A stretch of DNA of 64,000 bases, from assembly GCF_030248535.1 (NCBI RefSeq), contig NZ_JAHGAJ010000044.1, positions 62,001-126,000 of the forward strand. The letters run 5' to 3'. The DNA comes from Vibrio sp. D404a (GTDB lineage Bacteria > Pseudomonadota > Gammaproteobacteria > Enterobacterales > Vibrionaceae). The notes under the pieces were generated by a model. It did not search any database and was not told the DNA's origin. It saw nothing but the letters and a program-made list of their open reading frames with translations. Both the position numbers and the translations under genes were made by a program. Numbering within the stretch: the stretch's first letter is position 1; each line of letters opens with the position of its first letter. Below, piece by piece: positions 18,066 through 26,532 of this stretch.

Positions 18066-18100
18066 CTAAGGCTGGCACACTCGTGCTGGCCTTTTGTTTT
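18066..18100 (+). terminator. Terminator of glpX
   Basis: The GGCTGGCAC / GTGCTGGCC stem with two G-U pairs is followed by TTTTGTTTTT. Confidence 0.75.
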
Positions 18101-18189
18101 TATACCATGCTGATTTCATGGCTATAGTAAATGGTTTGCTTTATTAATACCTTGCCTCATAATAGTAGGGTTCATAAGGTAGGGATTGT

Positions 18190-18807
18190 ATGAAAACGAG
18201 CGACAGAATTTTACACACCATCAAGCGCCATGGAGCCGTGACTGCTAAACAGCTTGCACAAGAGTTTGGCATGACCACCATGGGAGCAAGGCAGCACCTT
18301 CAAAGCCTTGAAGATGATGGGATTCTGGCGTTTCATGACGTGAAAGTAAAAGTCGGCCGCCCAACGCGCCACTGGTCACTGACACAGCAAGGCCACAACC
18401 AGTTTTCAGATCGTCACGGTGAGCTCACTATTCAGTTTATTGATGCCGTTGAGAACCTTTTTGGTAAAGAAGGACTTGCTAAAGTTGCCGCAGAGCGTGA
18501 GCAATCTACCCTCAAGCAATACCAACAAGCTTTAATCGGTTGTGATGATCTCCTTAGCAAACTGCAGACCCTCACTCAGTTGCGTGAAGACGAAGGCTAC
18601 ATGGCAGAACTGCACAATGAAGGCGATCACTACGTCTTGATTGAGAATCACTGCCCTATCTGTAAAGCTGCTACGCGCTGCCCAAGCCTGTGCCAATCAG
18701 AGCTGAATGTGTTCACCGAGCTGCTTAAAGATGACTGTAATATCAGTCGCTCAGAGCACATCATTGCAGGCGAACGTCGCTGCACTTACACCGTGATTCC
18801 CTTTTAA
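18190..18807 (+). CDS. SufR-like winged-helix regulator with cysteine cluster
   Basis: This 205-residue protein has an N-terminal winged helix (residues 1-70; TAKQLAQEFGMTTMGARQHL as the recognition region, then VGRPTRHWSLT wing) and a C-terminal cysteine-rich domain. Cys155, Cys158, Cys164, Cys168, Cys183 and Cys198 follow the CPIC...LC...C.Y spacing of SufR-type iron-sulfur sensors. I infer a repressor that senses Fe-S or redox state. No suf or isc genes are near, so its targets are unknown. A palindromic element directly downstream (18826-18849) is a candidate binding site. An ArsR/DeoR label is the other annotation it may carry. Confidence 0.75.
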   Translation: MKTSDRILHTIKRHGAVTAKQLAQEFGMTTMGARQHLQSLEDDGILAFHDVKVKVGRPTRHWSLTQQGHNQFSDRHGELTIQFIDAVENLFGKEGLAKVAAEREQSTLKQYQQALIGCDDLLSKLQTLTQLREDEGYMAELHNEGDHYVLIENHCPICKAATRCPSLCQSELNVFTELLKDDCNISRSEHIIAGERRCTYTVIPF

Positions 18808-18825
18808 TCACGCTACAGGCCACTG

Positions 18826-18849
18826 TCTCAAATTTGAGAAGATCTCAAA
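18826..18849. promoter_or_regulatory. TCTCAAA half-site array upstream of the DUF3135 gene
   Basis: The perfect 14-bp palindrome TCTCAAATTTGAGA is followed three bases later by another TCTCAAA half. It lies between the SufR-like gene and the DUF3135 gene, 75-100 bases ahead of the latter. It has no T run, so it is more likely an operator than a terminator. Confidence 0.4.
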
Positions 18850-18924
18850 CTGAACAAAAAATAACCAAATTTCTTTCTTAAGCTTAAAGCATCTCACTCA
18901 CGATGCATTACTAAGGAAAGAAAG

Positions 18925-19263
18925 ATGGGACATCCTCAACCCGATCTCAAACTGCCTCCTTTCGACGAATTGGTTAAGCTTGCTCAGCGTGACCCAAAAG
19001 CGTTCAACCAACTCAAACATGATATGTGCGAGCAGATGATATGTTCCGCTTCCAATATCATGCAAGACCGACTGCGCGCCCAGCAAAGCCACATCGATTT
19101 GGTGGTGAGCCGTTGTAAGAACCCACACCATACTAACGTGGTGTTGATGCGAGAGCTCCGTTGTCAGGTGTGTAAATTCCAAGAGGCACTTCAAGGCAAC
19201 GGCGCAATATCAGAGCCACCAACCGCCAATGTTATCCCCTTCAAACCTAAATCAGTAGACTGA
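18925..19263 (+). CDS. DUF3135 domain protein
   Basis: This is a 112-residue soluble protein of unknown function. The N-terminal PPFDELVKLAQRDPKAFNQL segment is what I associate with DUF3135. The rest is helical, with scattered Cys and His residues (Cys35, Cys40, Cys64, then RELRCQVCKFQ near residue 85). I see no signal peptide or membrane span. An AAGGAAAG ribosome-binding site precedes the ATG. It follows the SufR-like regulator in the same direction, so the two may be functionally linked. A terminator closes the unit. Confidence 0.75.
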   Translation: MGHPQPDLKLPPFDELVKLAQRDPKAFNQLKHDMCEQMICSASNIMQDRLRAQQSHIDLVVSRCKNPHHTNVVLMRELRCQVCKFQEALQGNGAISEPPTANVIPFKPKSVD

Positions 19264-19297
19264 CTCTCAAACAGACTAACCCTTAGGGAACAGGCAC

Positions 19298-19327
19298 AAA
19301 AAAGGAGGCGCAATGCCTCCTTTTCTT
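19298..19327. terminator. Terminator between the DUF3135 and DUF805 genes
   Basis: The GGAGGC / GCCTCC stem with A and T flanks lies between convergent genes and could act in both directions. Confidence 0.8.
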
Positions 19328-19353
19328 AAATCTGTTATACGCTAGGTTGCGAG

Positions 19354-19776
19354 TTACTGCGGCTCATCACCATAGTCGTTACGACCTTCCGTACCCTTCA
19401 ACAAGCCACACTCCACTAAGATCCACACACCACACACCAGTGCAGCAACCGTTGCAACCATATGTAGTGGAGAGACAGTATCTGTGGTTGTAGCGGCCAT
19501 TGGCGAGGCCAAGCGGCCCAACACCAAAGGCACATTCAGCAGTAGCCACATGTTTGATTTGTTACGGTCGTGCCAACGCTTCGCCGTTACCGCTAGGTCT
19601 GGAATAACCAACATCAACAAAAATACAGGTAATAAGATGTAAGAGTATGCAGGGAACAGCACCGAAATCCCTGATGCAAAGCCTGTGATGGCTACGTAAT
19701 AGAATACGTTCCAAATCCAATAGGTTTTTCGGTTGATTCTTCCTTTAAAGGAAAACAGTAACTCTTTCATCGACAT
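19354..19776 (-). CDS. DUF805 family membrane protein
   Basis: This 140-residue inner-membrane protein has four hydrophobic segments. The N-terminal LLFSFKGRINRKTYW and mid-protein TAKRWHDRNKSNMW motifs are diagnostic of DUF805, whose function is unknown. The C-terminus is hydrophilic (TEGRNDYGDEPQ). It may share a transcript with the CHMI-family gene upstream, which ends 47 bases before it starts. Confidence 0.85.
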   Translation of the reverse strand: MSMKELLFSFKGRINRKTYWIWNVFYYVAITGFASGISVLFPAYSYILLPVFLLMLVIPDLAVTAKRWHDRNKSNMWLLLNVPLVLGRLASPMAATTTDTVSPLHMVATVAALVCGVWILVECGLLKGTEGRNDYGDEPQ

Positions 19777-19822
19777 CTTAAATACACTCTAATTTGGATG
19801 CGGCCAAACTGGGCTGCAAAAA

Positions 19823-20170
19823 TTAATTGATCACTTTTTGAAAACAGTTGATGTCCATATCACGAATGTTCACTGTCAGGCTTCTTACATGGCTAGCTTG
19901 CTCTTGCAGTACCACCATTAGCGCGCGTGACAGCTCTCTTTTCTGCTCTTCAGTACGGCCAGAAAGTAACTCAAAACTGATATGAATAAAGTCCACACTG
20001 TCGTCCTCTTCCCCAACAAGCCAATTATGGCAACGCAGTGAACGGGACTTAACAGAAGGCGCATCAAACAACCCACAGTGTAATGCAACTTGATGGAGAT
20101 CTTCTAGCAAACCTTGTACATTCACTCGCTCATCCACCGAGTTTGAGTACTCAAGAACTAAATTTGGCAT
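19823..20170 (-). CDS. 5-carboxymethyl-2-hydroxymuconate isomerase family protein
   Basis: This 115-residue protein belongs to the CHMI branch of the tautomerase superfamily. It retains the second-position proline (MPNLVLEYS) that acts as general base after Met removal. The middle and C-terminal parts match the fold (FIHISFELLSGRTEEQKREL, VNIRDMD). The classical role is homoprotocatechuate (4-hydroxyphenylacetate) degradation, but no other hpa genes are in view. The actual substrate is therefore uncertain. Confidence 0.8.
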   Translation of the reverse strand: MPNLVLEYSNSVDERVNVQGLLEDLHQVALHCGLFDAPSVKSRSLRCHNWLVGEEDDSVDFIHISFELLSGRTEEQKRELSRALMVVLQEQASHVRSLTVNIRDMDINCFQKVIN

Positions 20171-20405
20171 GGTTACTTCCTATTCTTCACGCAATCGTTT
20201 GTCCTTTAATATCAATTAACCGTGAAAAATCCGAGGAGTTCACTATTATTCTGTCTGTTGGATCACTGATATCTGTCTATTATCTACTCTGACCAATCGA
20301 TAAGATCCCATAAAGACATGACCACAATCATGATCTAACGCGTTTTATCTGTTATATTCTTACGAAGATTTTTTACATTAATTGATTAAATACGGAGATA
20401 TTCCT

Positions 20406-21176
20406 ATGCGTCGTCCTGTAGTGATGGGTAACTGGAAACTTAACGGTAGCAAAGCAATGGTAACTGAGCTGCTAACTGGTCTTAACGCTGAACTTGAAGG
20501 CGTTGAAGGTGTAGACGTAGCAGTAGCTCCACCAGCACTTTACATCGATCTAGCTGAGCGTCTTATCGCAGAAGGCGGTAACAAAATCATCCTAGGTGCA
20601 CAAAACACTGACCTAAACAACAGCGGTGCTTTCACTGGTGACATGTCTCCAGAAATGCTGAAAGATTTCGGTGCTTCTCACATCATCATCGGTCACTCTG
20701 AGCGTCGTGAATACCACAACGAATCAGACGAGTTCGTTGCTAAGAAATTCAAGTTCCTACAAGAGAACGGCCTGAAGCCAGTTTTCTGTATCGGTGAATC
20801 TGAAGCTCAAAACGAAGCTGGCGAAACTGAAGCAGTATGTGCACGTCAAATCAACGCAGTTATCGACGCTTACGGTGTTGAAGCTCTAAACGGCGCAATC
20901 ATCGCTTACGAACCAATCTGGGCTATCGGTACTGGTAAAGCAGCAACAGCTGAAGATGCACAACGCATCCACGCTTCTATCCGTGCAATGATCGCAGAAA
21001 AAGACGCAGCAGTAGCTGAGCAAGTAATCATCCAATACGGTGGTTCTGTTAAGCCAGAAAACGCTGAATCTTACTTCGCACAACCAGACATCGACGGTGC
21101 TCTAGTTGGCGGTGCAGCTCTTAACGCAGCTGGTTTCGCAGCTATCGCTAAAGCAGCAGCTAAAGCAAAAGCTTAA
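20406..21176 (+). CDS. tpiA: Triosephosphate isomerase
   Basis: TpiA interconverts dihydroxyacetone phosphate and glyceraldehyde-3-phosphate. The ATG at 20406 gives the standard 256-residue protein starting MRRPVVMGNWKLNGS; an in-frame start 24 bases earlier is not conserved. The catalytic residues are present: Lys in GNWKLNG, His in IIIGHSERRE, and Glu in AYEPIWAIGTGK. Codon use is strongly biased toward the preferred set, as expected of a highly expressed gene. Confidence 0.98.
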   Translation: MRRPVVMGNWKLNGSKAMVTELLTGLNAELEGVEGVDVAVAPPALYIDLAERLIAEGGNKIILGAQNTDLNNSGAFTGDMSPEMLKDFGASHIIIGHSERREYHNESDEFVAKKFKFLQENGLKPVFCIGESEAQNEAGETEAVCARQINAVIDAYGVEALNGAIIAYEPIWAIGTGKAATAEDAQRIHASIRAMIAEKDAAVAEQVIIQYGGSVKPENAESYFAQPDIDGALVGGAALNAAGFAAIAKAAAKAKA

Positions 21177-21203
21177 TTTAGACTTCTCAGTTTAAATTAA
21201 AGA

Positions 21204-21232
21204 AAGGGTCAACTTAGGTTGGCCTTTTTTAT
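21204..21232 (+). terminator. Terminator of tpiA
   Basis: The AGGGTCAAC / GTTGGCCT stem (one G-U pair) is followed by a run of T. Confidence 0.75.
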
Positions 21233-21282
21233 TGCCTGCAGTTTAGTCACGTCCTCCTAATTCAGCCTGTTTCTTTAGACAC

Positions 21283-21312
21283 AAAAAAACCGCTGACAAT
21301 GCAGCGGCTCTT
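21283..21312 (-). terminator. Terminator of pfkA
   Basis: On the minus strand a CCGCTG / CAGCGG stem is followed by seven T residues, 24 bases past the pfkA stop codon. Confidence 0.85.
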
Positions 21313-21335
21313 TACATTTTTAGACCAAGACCGGC

Positions 21336-22298
21336 TTAGAATAGCTCTTCAGCAACCTTGAATAGGTCTGAACGATCTGGGTTTTGCATGTTCTCGATAC
21401 AGTCGATGATATCGTGGTGAACAAGCTGTTCTTTCTCGATACCAACACAACGACCACCGTGACCTTCTTTAAGTAGGTGAACGGCGTAGTTACCCATGCG
21501 AGAAGCCAGTACGCGGTCGAATGCTGTTGGGCGACCACCACGTTGGATGTGACCAAGAACCGTTGCACGAGTCTCACGACCTGTCGCTGCTTCGATCTCT
21601 TTCGCGAGCTCATTCGCATCCATCATTAGCTCAGTCAGAGCGATGATTGCGTGCTTCTTACCCTTGGCAATGCCATCTTGGATGTTTTGGATAAGTTGCT
21701 GTTTATCTAGGCCAGTTTCTGGAGTAATGATGTATTCACAACCACCCGCGATCGCAGACATAAGGGTAAGGTCACCACAGTGACGGCCCATGATTTCTAC
21801 GATAGAGATACGTTGGTGAGAAGATGATGTATCGCGTAGACGGTCGATGTTGTCGATAACCGTGTTTAGCGCTGTTAGGTAACCGATTGTGTAGTCAGTA
21901 CCTGCGATATCGTTATCGATAGTGCCAGGAAGACCGATACATGGGTAACCCATTTCAGTTAGCTTCTTCGCGCCCATGTAAGAACCATCACCACCTACAA
22001 CAACAAGTGCTTCGATGCCGTGTTTCTTCAGGTTCTCGATACCTTTTTGGCGAACTTCAACTTCTTTGAACTCAGGGAAACGTGCAGAGCCTAAGAAAGT
22101 ACCACCACGGTTGATTACGTCAGAAACACTAGAGCGATCTAGCTTCTTGATGCGATCTTCAACCAGACCTAGGTAACCATCGTAAATGCCGTAAACTTCG
22201 ATACCAGCAGACAGTGCTGTGCGAACAACACCACGTACCGCCGCGTTCATACCAGGTGCGTCACCGCCACTTGTTAAAACACCGATTTTCTTAATCAT
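21336..22298 (-). CDS. pfkA: ATP-dependent 6-phosphofructokinase I
   Basis: PfkA performs the committed step of glycolysis. The conserved start MIKKIGVLTSGGDAPGMNAA is at 22298, preceded by a GAGGGTGAG ribosome-binding site, giving the standard 320 residues; a TTG four codons earlier is rejected. The ATP site (TSGGDAPG, GGDGSYMG), the catalytic PGTIDNDIAGTD and the allosteric-site arginines are intact. It converges on tpiA, another glycolytic gene. An FNR-like palindrome lies about 190 bases upstream. Confidence 0.98.
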   Translation of the reverse strand: MIKKIGVLTSGGDAPGMNAAVRGVVRTALSAGIEVYGIYDGYLGLVEDRIKKLDRSSVSDVINRGGTFLGSARFPEFKEVEVRQKGIENLKKHGIEALVVVGGDGSYMGAKKLTEMGYPCIGLPGTIDNDIAGTDYTIGYLTALNTVIDNIDRLRDTSSSHQRISIVEIMGRHCGDLTLMSAIAGGCEYIITPETGLDKQQLIQNIQDGIAKGKKHAIIALTELMMDANELAKEIEAATGRETRATVLGHIQRGGRPTAFDRVLASRMGNYAVHLLKEGHGGRCVGIEKEQLVHHDIIDCIENMQNPDRSDLFKVAEELF

Positions 22299-22612
22299 GC
22301 TCACCCTCAATATTTGGGAATTTATTATTCAATTCTTGCTCTTGCTGATTGTATATCAACAAGATTTTAAATCTATATTTGTGCGCTATGTTACATTTAC
22401 TCAACAGGAATACCACTCAAATCGCACAAAATTATGTAACTTTTCTACTTCTGTAGGAGTATTACAGTTTTAGTCAATAACTTTGTTGATTCACATCAGA
22501 ATCAACATTAATTGTTATCGGCTGGTTTTTATATCACCAAAGTATTAGTGAATTTTACTCAATGTAGCCCAAAAATACCTCACTTACCATTTAGGCTAAA
22601 TGAAGAATATAC
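22299..22612. other. 314-base interval between pfkA and fieF
   Basis: No gene is seen. The interval holds the pfkA promoter (not located precisely) and one clear inverted repeat, listed separately. The sequence is AT-rich. No terminator with a T run is evident for fieF, whose 3' end is at the right edge of the interval. Confidence 0.6.
22485..22506. promoter_or_regulatory. 22-bp palindrome containing an FNR-like box
   Basis: Perfect 8-bp arms GTTGATTC and GAATCAAC flank ACATCA. Within it TTGAT-TCAC-ATCAG matches the FNR box TTGAT-N4-ATCAA at 9 of 10 positions. It lies upstream of pfkA and downstream of fieF. Confidence 0.4.
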
Positions 22613-23521
22613 CTACCAAGATTGAAACTTTTGTTGCTTCTCTGGGCCAAACACCACCGAATACGGATCTTGGTGAATGAGTACATCAGCATCTGGGAAA
22701 ACCGATAGTAACTTGTCCTCAACTTCATCAGAAATGCGATGCGCTTCAATAAGTGGCATCTCATCTTGCAGCTCTAAGTGCAACTGAATAAAACGAATTG
22801 GGCCAGAGCGTCGAGTTCTTAACTGGTGTACGCCCAATACCCCTTCGATACTCAGCGCAGTTTCCTTAATTTGAACCAGCTCTTCATCGGGGAGTTTTCT
22901 ATCGAGCAGAGACTGAATCGCCTCCATCACCATTTGATAAGCGCTGTAAAGAATGTAGCCACCAATCGCCACGGCAAAAATCGGGTCTGCTTGACCAAAG
23001 CCAAACCAGCTCAAACCTAACGCCAGCATGATGGCAGCGTTCATATAGAGATCCGATTGGTAATGAAGGGAGTCCGCGGCGATCGCTTGGCTACCGGTTT
23101 TCTTGACCACGTGTTTTTGAAAGCGGACAAGACCAAAGGTCACTAAGATGGCGAATAGGCTGACGTAGATACCAAGTTCTGGCGAATTAAGTTCTTGTGG
23201 TCTAAAGAAGCGATCAACCCCGTTGAGAATCAGGAAACAGGCAGAACCGGAGATAAACATCGCCTGTGCTAAGGCCGCTAGTGATTCGGCTTTACCATGA
23301 CCAAAGGTGTGTTCCCTATCAGCGGGTTGCAGCGAGTAACGCACCACCAATAGATTGACTAATGAGGCGGCAATGTCGAGCAGTGAGTCGACCACTGAGG
23401 CCAATAGGCTCACTGAACCTGTCACCCACCAAACAGCAACTTTTACGACCAATAAGAGTGTCGCTACGATAGTGGCTGCCCAAGCCGCAAGTGTCACAAG
23501 ACGAGCATATTCTGCTTTCAT
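22613..23521 (-). CDS. fieF: Cation diffusion facilitator, ferrous-iron efflux pump FieF
   Basis: This is a proton-coupled exporter of Fe(II), and also Zn(II), from the cytoplasm. I chose the ATG at 23521, giving a 302-residue protein starting MKAEYARLV like other FieF proteins; an upstream in-frame codon would add 16 residues. There are six membrane spans. The metal site residues are in the LASVVDSLLDIAAS and HYQSDLYMNAA segments, and the HTFGHGKAESLAAL loop is typical. The C-terminal cytoplasmic domain carries VHQLRTRRSGPIRFIQLHLE. Neighbouring genes do not suggest an operon. Confidence 0.93.
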   Translation of the reverse strand: MKAEYARLVTLAAWAATIVATLLLVVKVAVWWVTGSVSLLASVVDSLLDIAASLVNLLVVRYSLQPADREHTFGHGKAESLAALAQAMFISGSACFLILNGVDRFFRPQELNSPELGIYVSLFAILVTFGLVRFQKHVVKKTGSQAIAADSLHYQSDLYMNAAIMLALGLSWFGFGQADPIFAVAIGGYILYSAYQMVMEAIQSLLDRKLPDEELVQIKETALSIEGVLGVHQLRTRRSGPIRFIQLHLELQDEMPLIEAHRISDEVEDKLLSVFPDADVLIHQDPYSVVFGPEKQQKFQSW

Positions 23522-23616
23522 ATTCTGGATGTCATTGGAAACATTGCTCAAAGTATAACCTGACAACAACCGATTGAATATGATCGCTAATCACTTAAAT
23601 TTTTGTAATCGCGATC

Positions 23617-23640
23617 AAAAAAAGCGACACATGGCCGCTT
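23617..23640 (-). terminator. Terminator of the cpxP-like gene
   Basis: On the minus strand AAGCG / CGCTT pair around a nine- to ten-base loop, followed by seven T residues. Confidence 0.6.
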
Positions 23641-23686
23641 CTTTCGTTTTGCTCATCTCACTCACGTGTGGTGTCACGCTCAATGA

Positions 23687-24196
23687 TTAGCTGTTTTTGT
23701 TAGCACGCTTTTCCATTTTTTCAGCACACTTATTCATGCGCTCTTGCTGCAGTTCAGTCAGCTTAGTTTTTTGCTCTGGCGTTAGCACGCTCAACATCTC
23801 GTGTTGTTTCTTCAACATAGTCACGCGACGCTCTGTTTGTTTATCTACCATTTGGCTCGCAAGCTCATTCGCTGCTGCTTCATCGAAGGTATCAGCTAGA
23901 ACAAGCGCTTGAACTTGTTCGCGGTGCGCCTTCATCTCTGCCATTTTTTCAGTCTTGTTCGCAGAACGCTTCTCTTTCATTGCAGCTCGGTCAGCTTCAC
24001 GCATCTCTTTCAGTTGGTCTTTCTGCGCATCAGTCAGGTCTAGTTGACGCATCATTTTCTTGTCGAAGCCGCCACATTTGCCATGCATGCCTTTGTGGTC
24101 ACCCTTATCACCACCACCAAACGCATACGCACTTGCTGTACCAAACACTAGTGGAAGAGCTGCAGCTGCTAGTACAAGTTTCTTAGTCATTTTCAT
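23687..24196 (-). CDS. cpxP: Periplasmic stress protein CpxP/Spy family
   Basis: CpxP is a small helical periplasmic chaperone that inhibits the sensor CpxA until titrated by misfolded envelope proteins. The 169-residue precursor has a clear signal peptide (cleavage probably after SAYA, near residue 25). A Gly/His/Asp-rich segment follows, then two copies of the LTxxQ motif (LTDAQ and LTPEQ) that define the family. It is divergent from cpxRA across an interval with a perfect CpxR box, which supports CpxP over Spy. Confidence 0.9.
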   Translation of the reverse strand: MKMTKKLVLAAAALPLVFGTASAYAFGGGDKGDHKGMHGKCGGFDKKMMRQLDLTDAQKDQLKEMREADRAAMKEKRSANKTEKMAEMKAHREQVQALVLADTFDEAAANELASQMVDKQTERRVTMLKKQHEMLSVLTPEQKTKLTELQQERMNKCAEKMEKRANKNS

Positions 24197-24298
24197 AATC
24201 TTTGCCTCAAATTGGTATAATCATTTGTGTGTCTGCGTCTGTTGGTCAGCGCTTGAGTATAGAATAGAAGCTCACACGTAAAGCAACGTGTAGAAAGC

Positions 24299-24313
24299 GT
24301 AAAGAATCGTAAA
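24299..24313. promoter_or_regulatory. CpxR box between cpxP and cpxRA
   Basis: GTAAA-GAATC-GTAAA is an exact match to the CpxR consensus GTAAA-N5-GTAAA. A further GTAAA lies about 20 bases to the left. The site is between the two divergent transcription units and probably serves both. Confidence 0.85.
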
Positions 24314-24379
24314 GAGTGCAAATTGACGAATAGTTAGCAGTTATTATTTAGGTGTAAACAACACAACAAGGTTCTCCCT

Positions 24380-25075
24380 ATGGCAAATATCCTCCTCATT
24401 GATGACGACACGGAACTGACCAGTCTATTGAAAGACATTCTAAGCTTTGAAGGCTTTACGGTAACCGAAGCCAACGACGGTTACGCTGGTCTTGAGGCTA
24501 TCAATAGCGACATCGATCTTATCTTATTGGATGTGATGATGCCTAAGCTCAATGGGATGGAGACCCTTAAGAAACTGCGTGAGTCATGGGAGACCCCAGT
24601 ACTAATGCTGACAGCGAAAGGTGAAGAGATTGATCGTGTGATCGGGCTTGAGCTTGGTGCCGATGACTATCTGCCAAAGCCATTCAGCGATCGTGAACTG
24701 CTGGCTCGTATCCGCGCCATTTTAAGGCGTACTCAGTCCAACACCAGCTCAGAGAAAGCGGCTACCAGCGACTGTATTCGTTATCAAGATCTTGTTGTCT
24801 ACCCCGGTAAGCAAGAGGCTTATTGCAGTGAGAAGCTGCTTGATCTCACCACCACTGAATTCGCCCTGCTGAGCCACCTGATTCAAAACCCGGGACAAGT
24901 GATCACTAAAGAGTCTCTGAGCTTGGATGTTCTCGGAAAAAGATTAGCAGCCTTTGACCGTGCGATTGATATGCACATCTCTAACTTAAGAAAAAAGGTG
25001 CCTGAGCGTGTCGATGGCAAGGCTCGCATTAAAACTCTGCGTGGCCGCGGCTACTTATTGGTTGAGGAAGATTAA
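24380..25075 (+). CDS. cpxR: Envelope-stress response regulator CpxR
   Basis: CpxR is an OmpR-type regulator activated by CpxA. The 231-residue protein has a receiver domain with the phospho-acceptor Asp51 (ILLDVMMPKLNG), switch Thr/Lys in LTAKG and LPKPF, and a C-terminal winged helix (RAIDMHISNLRKKV, TLRGRGYLL). The stop codon overlaps the cpxA start (TAATG), so the two are translationally coupled. Autoregulation through the upstream CpxR box is expected. Confidence 0.97.
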   Translation: MANILLIDDDTELTSLLKDILSFEGFTVTEANDGYAGLEAINSDIDLILLDVMMPKLNGMETLKKLRESWETPVLMLTAKGEEIDRVIGLELGADDYLPKPFSDRELLARIRAILRRTQSNTSSEKAATSDCIRYQDLVVYPGKQEAYCSEKLLDLTTTEFALLSHLIQNPGQVITKESLSLDVLGKRLAAFDRAIDMHISNLRKKVPERVDGKARIKTLRGRGYLLVEED

Positions 25076-26457
25076 TGCGCTTACCTAAAATCACCAGCTT
25101 ATATGGACGTATCTTTGCGATCTTTTGGTTCACCATGTTACTGGTGCTTTTATCCGTGCTGTCTCTGCCACACCTAGACCCACGTGTGGCGCGCGAGGTT
25201 CCTACAGAACACTACGACAAACTCACTCGTATCGCTAAAGCGACAGAGAAGCGTTTTGCTGGTGAAGACAACCTTGGCAAGATTGTTTTTCAGCTTGAGG
25301 GGCCACCTCGTAGCCGCAAAGATTCTCGCCCGCGTATCTATCTCACTGACCTAGATGGCAGTGTGTTGACCACTAAGCGCCACTCGGACTATAAGGTCAA
25401 AGCGATCCGCAACTTTGTTACTACCATTGATAATCCAGAAGTGCCGAAGCAGAAGCTGTATGGGCACTACATGGTCGCAGGTCCGATTCCGGTGGTGCTC
25501 GCCAACGAAGACCTGATGATGTATGTCAGTGTTAAGTGGAACCAGCCACCACCTTTCCTATTAAGACTGTTCGATAAACCACTGCAGCTGCTCCTCGCAG
25601 TAATGCTGGCCAGTACCCCACTGTTACTGTGGCTTGCTTGGGCACTGAGCCAACCGGCTCGACGCCTCGAACGTGCGGCGCAGCGTGTGGCAAAAGGTGA
25701 GTTTGAGGTCGACCCTACACTTGAGAAAGGTACTTCCGAATTCCGCCAAGCTGGGGAGAGCTTCAACCAAATGGTAGAAGCGGTAAACCAGATGATTTCT
25801 GGACAACAACGACTGCTGTCCGACATCTCTCATGAACTGCGTTCACCCCTGACCCGACTGCGTATGGCCAATGCACTCGCTATTCGTAAACAGGGCGAAA
25901 GCCAAGAGTTAGAGCGTATCGATACAGAGGCTCAGCGACTAGAGCAGATGATCAGTGAACTACTGACACTGTCTCGAATGCAGGTCGACAGCCATATCAC
26001 TCGCGAGATTCAACCGCTTTCAAGCCTGTGGGAAGAGATCTTAAAAGACGCGGAATTTGAAGCAGAGCAGATGAACAAGGCTCTCACCTTCTCTGAGATC
26101 CCAGATCGTTCGATCTCAGGCAACCCGAAGCTATTGATGAGCGCACTCGACAACATCATTCGTAATGCGATCTACTATGGTAAAGACACGGTCGATGTAC
26201 AGATGAGCGTTAAGCAAGACGTGCTGACTCTTGAAGTTCATGACGATGGTGATGGCGTACCTGAGGCTGAATTAGAATCCATATTCCGCCCATTCTATCG
26301 TGTCTCAACCGCACGCGATCGCCACTCCGGCGGAACTGGGCTTGGGCTGACCATCACAGAAAGTGCGATTCGTCAGCACAGTGGTACCATTGTCGCGAGC
26401 CGCAGCCAGCTTGGTGGATTGCAGGTCAAAATCACACTGCCAATCGTGCCGCAATAA
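25075..26457 (+). CDS. cpxA: Envelope-stress sensor histidine kinase CpxA
   Basis: CpxA is an inner-membrane kinase/phosphatase that senses envelope protein misfolding. The 460-residue protein has a first membrane span at about residues 12-32, a periplasmic sensor domain to about 165, and a second span to about 190. A HAMP domain follows (QPARRLERAAQRVAKGEF), then the dimerisation helix with phospho-acceptor His253 (ISHELRSPL). The ATPase domain has an N box (NIIRNAIYY) and G boxes (DDGDGVP, GGTGLGLTI). It is coupled to cpxR, and no terminator is evident before sodA. Confidence 0.97.
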   Translation: MRLPKITSLYGRIFAIFWFTMLLVLLSVLSLPHLDPRVAREVPTEHYDKLTRIAKATEKRFAGEDNLGKIVFQLEGPPRSRKDSRPRIYLTDLDGSVLTTKRHSDYKVKAIRNFVTTIDNPEVPKQKLYGHYMVAGPIPVVLANEDLMMYVSVKWNQPPPFLLRLFDKPLQLLLAVMLASTPLLLWLAWALSQPARRLERAAQRVAKGEFEVDPTLEKGTSEFRQAGESFNQMVEAVNQMISGQQRLLSDISHELRSPLTRLRMANALAIRKQGESQELERIDTEAQRLEQMISELLTLSRMQVDSHITREIQPLSSLWEEILKDAEFEAEQMNKALTFSEIPDRSISGNPKLLMSALDNIIRNAIYYGKDTVDVQMSVKQDVLTLEVHDDGDGVPEAELESIFRPFYRVSTARDRHSGGTGLGLTITESAIRQHSGTIVASRSQLGGLQVKITLPIVPQ

Positions 26458-26477
26458 TAACCTCACAAAGATCTAGT

Positions 26478-26498
26478 TGATAATGAGATCTATTATCA
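26478..26498. promoter_or_regulatory. Fur-like operator of the superoxide dismutase gene
   Basis: TGATAAT and ATTATCA half-sites are separated by seven bases rather than the classical one. Both halves match the Fur heptamer exactly. The site is 35-55 bases upstream of the sodA ATG. Iron repression of Mn-type sodA is known in enterobacteria. The unusual spacing keeps confidence moderate. Confidence 0.5.
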
Positions 26499-26532
26499 TT
26501 AAGGTAAATCCTCTAATTAAGGAGGATTTACC

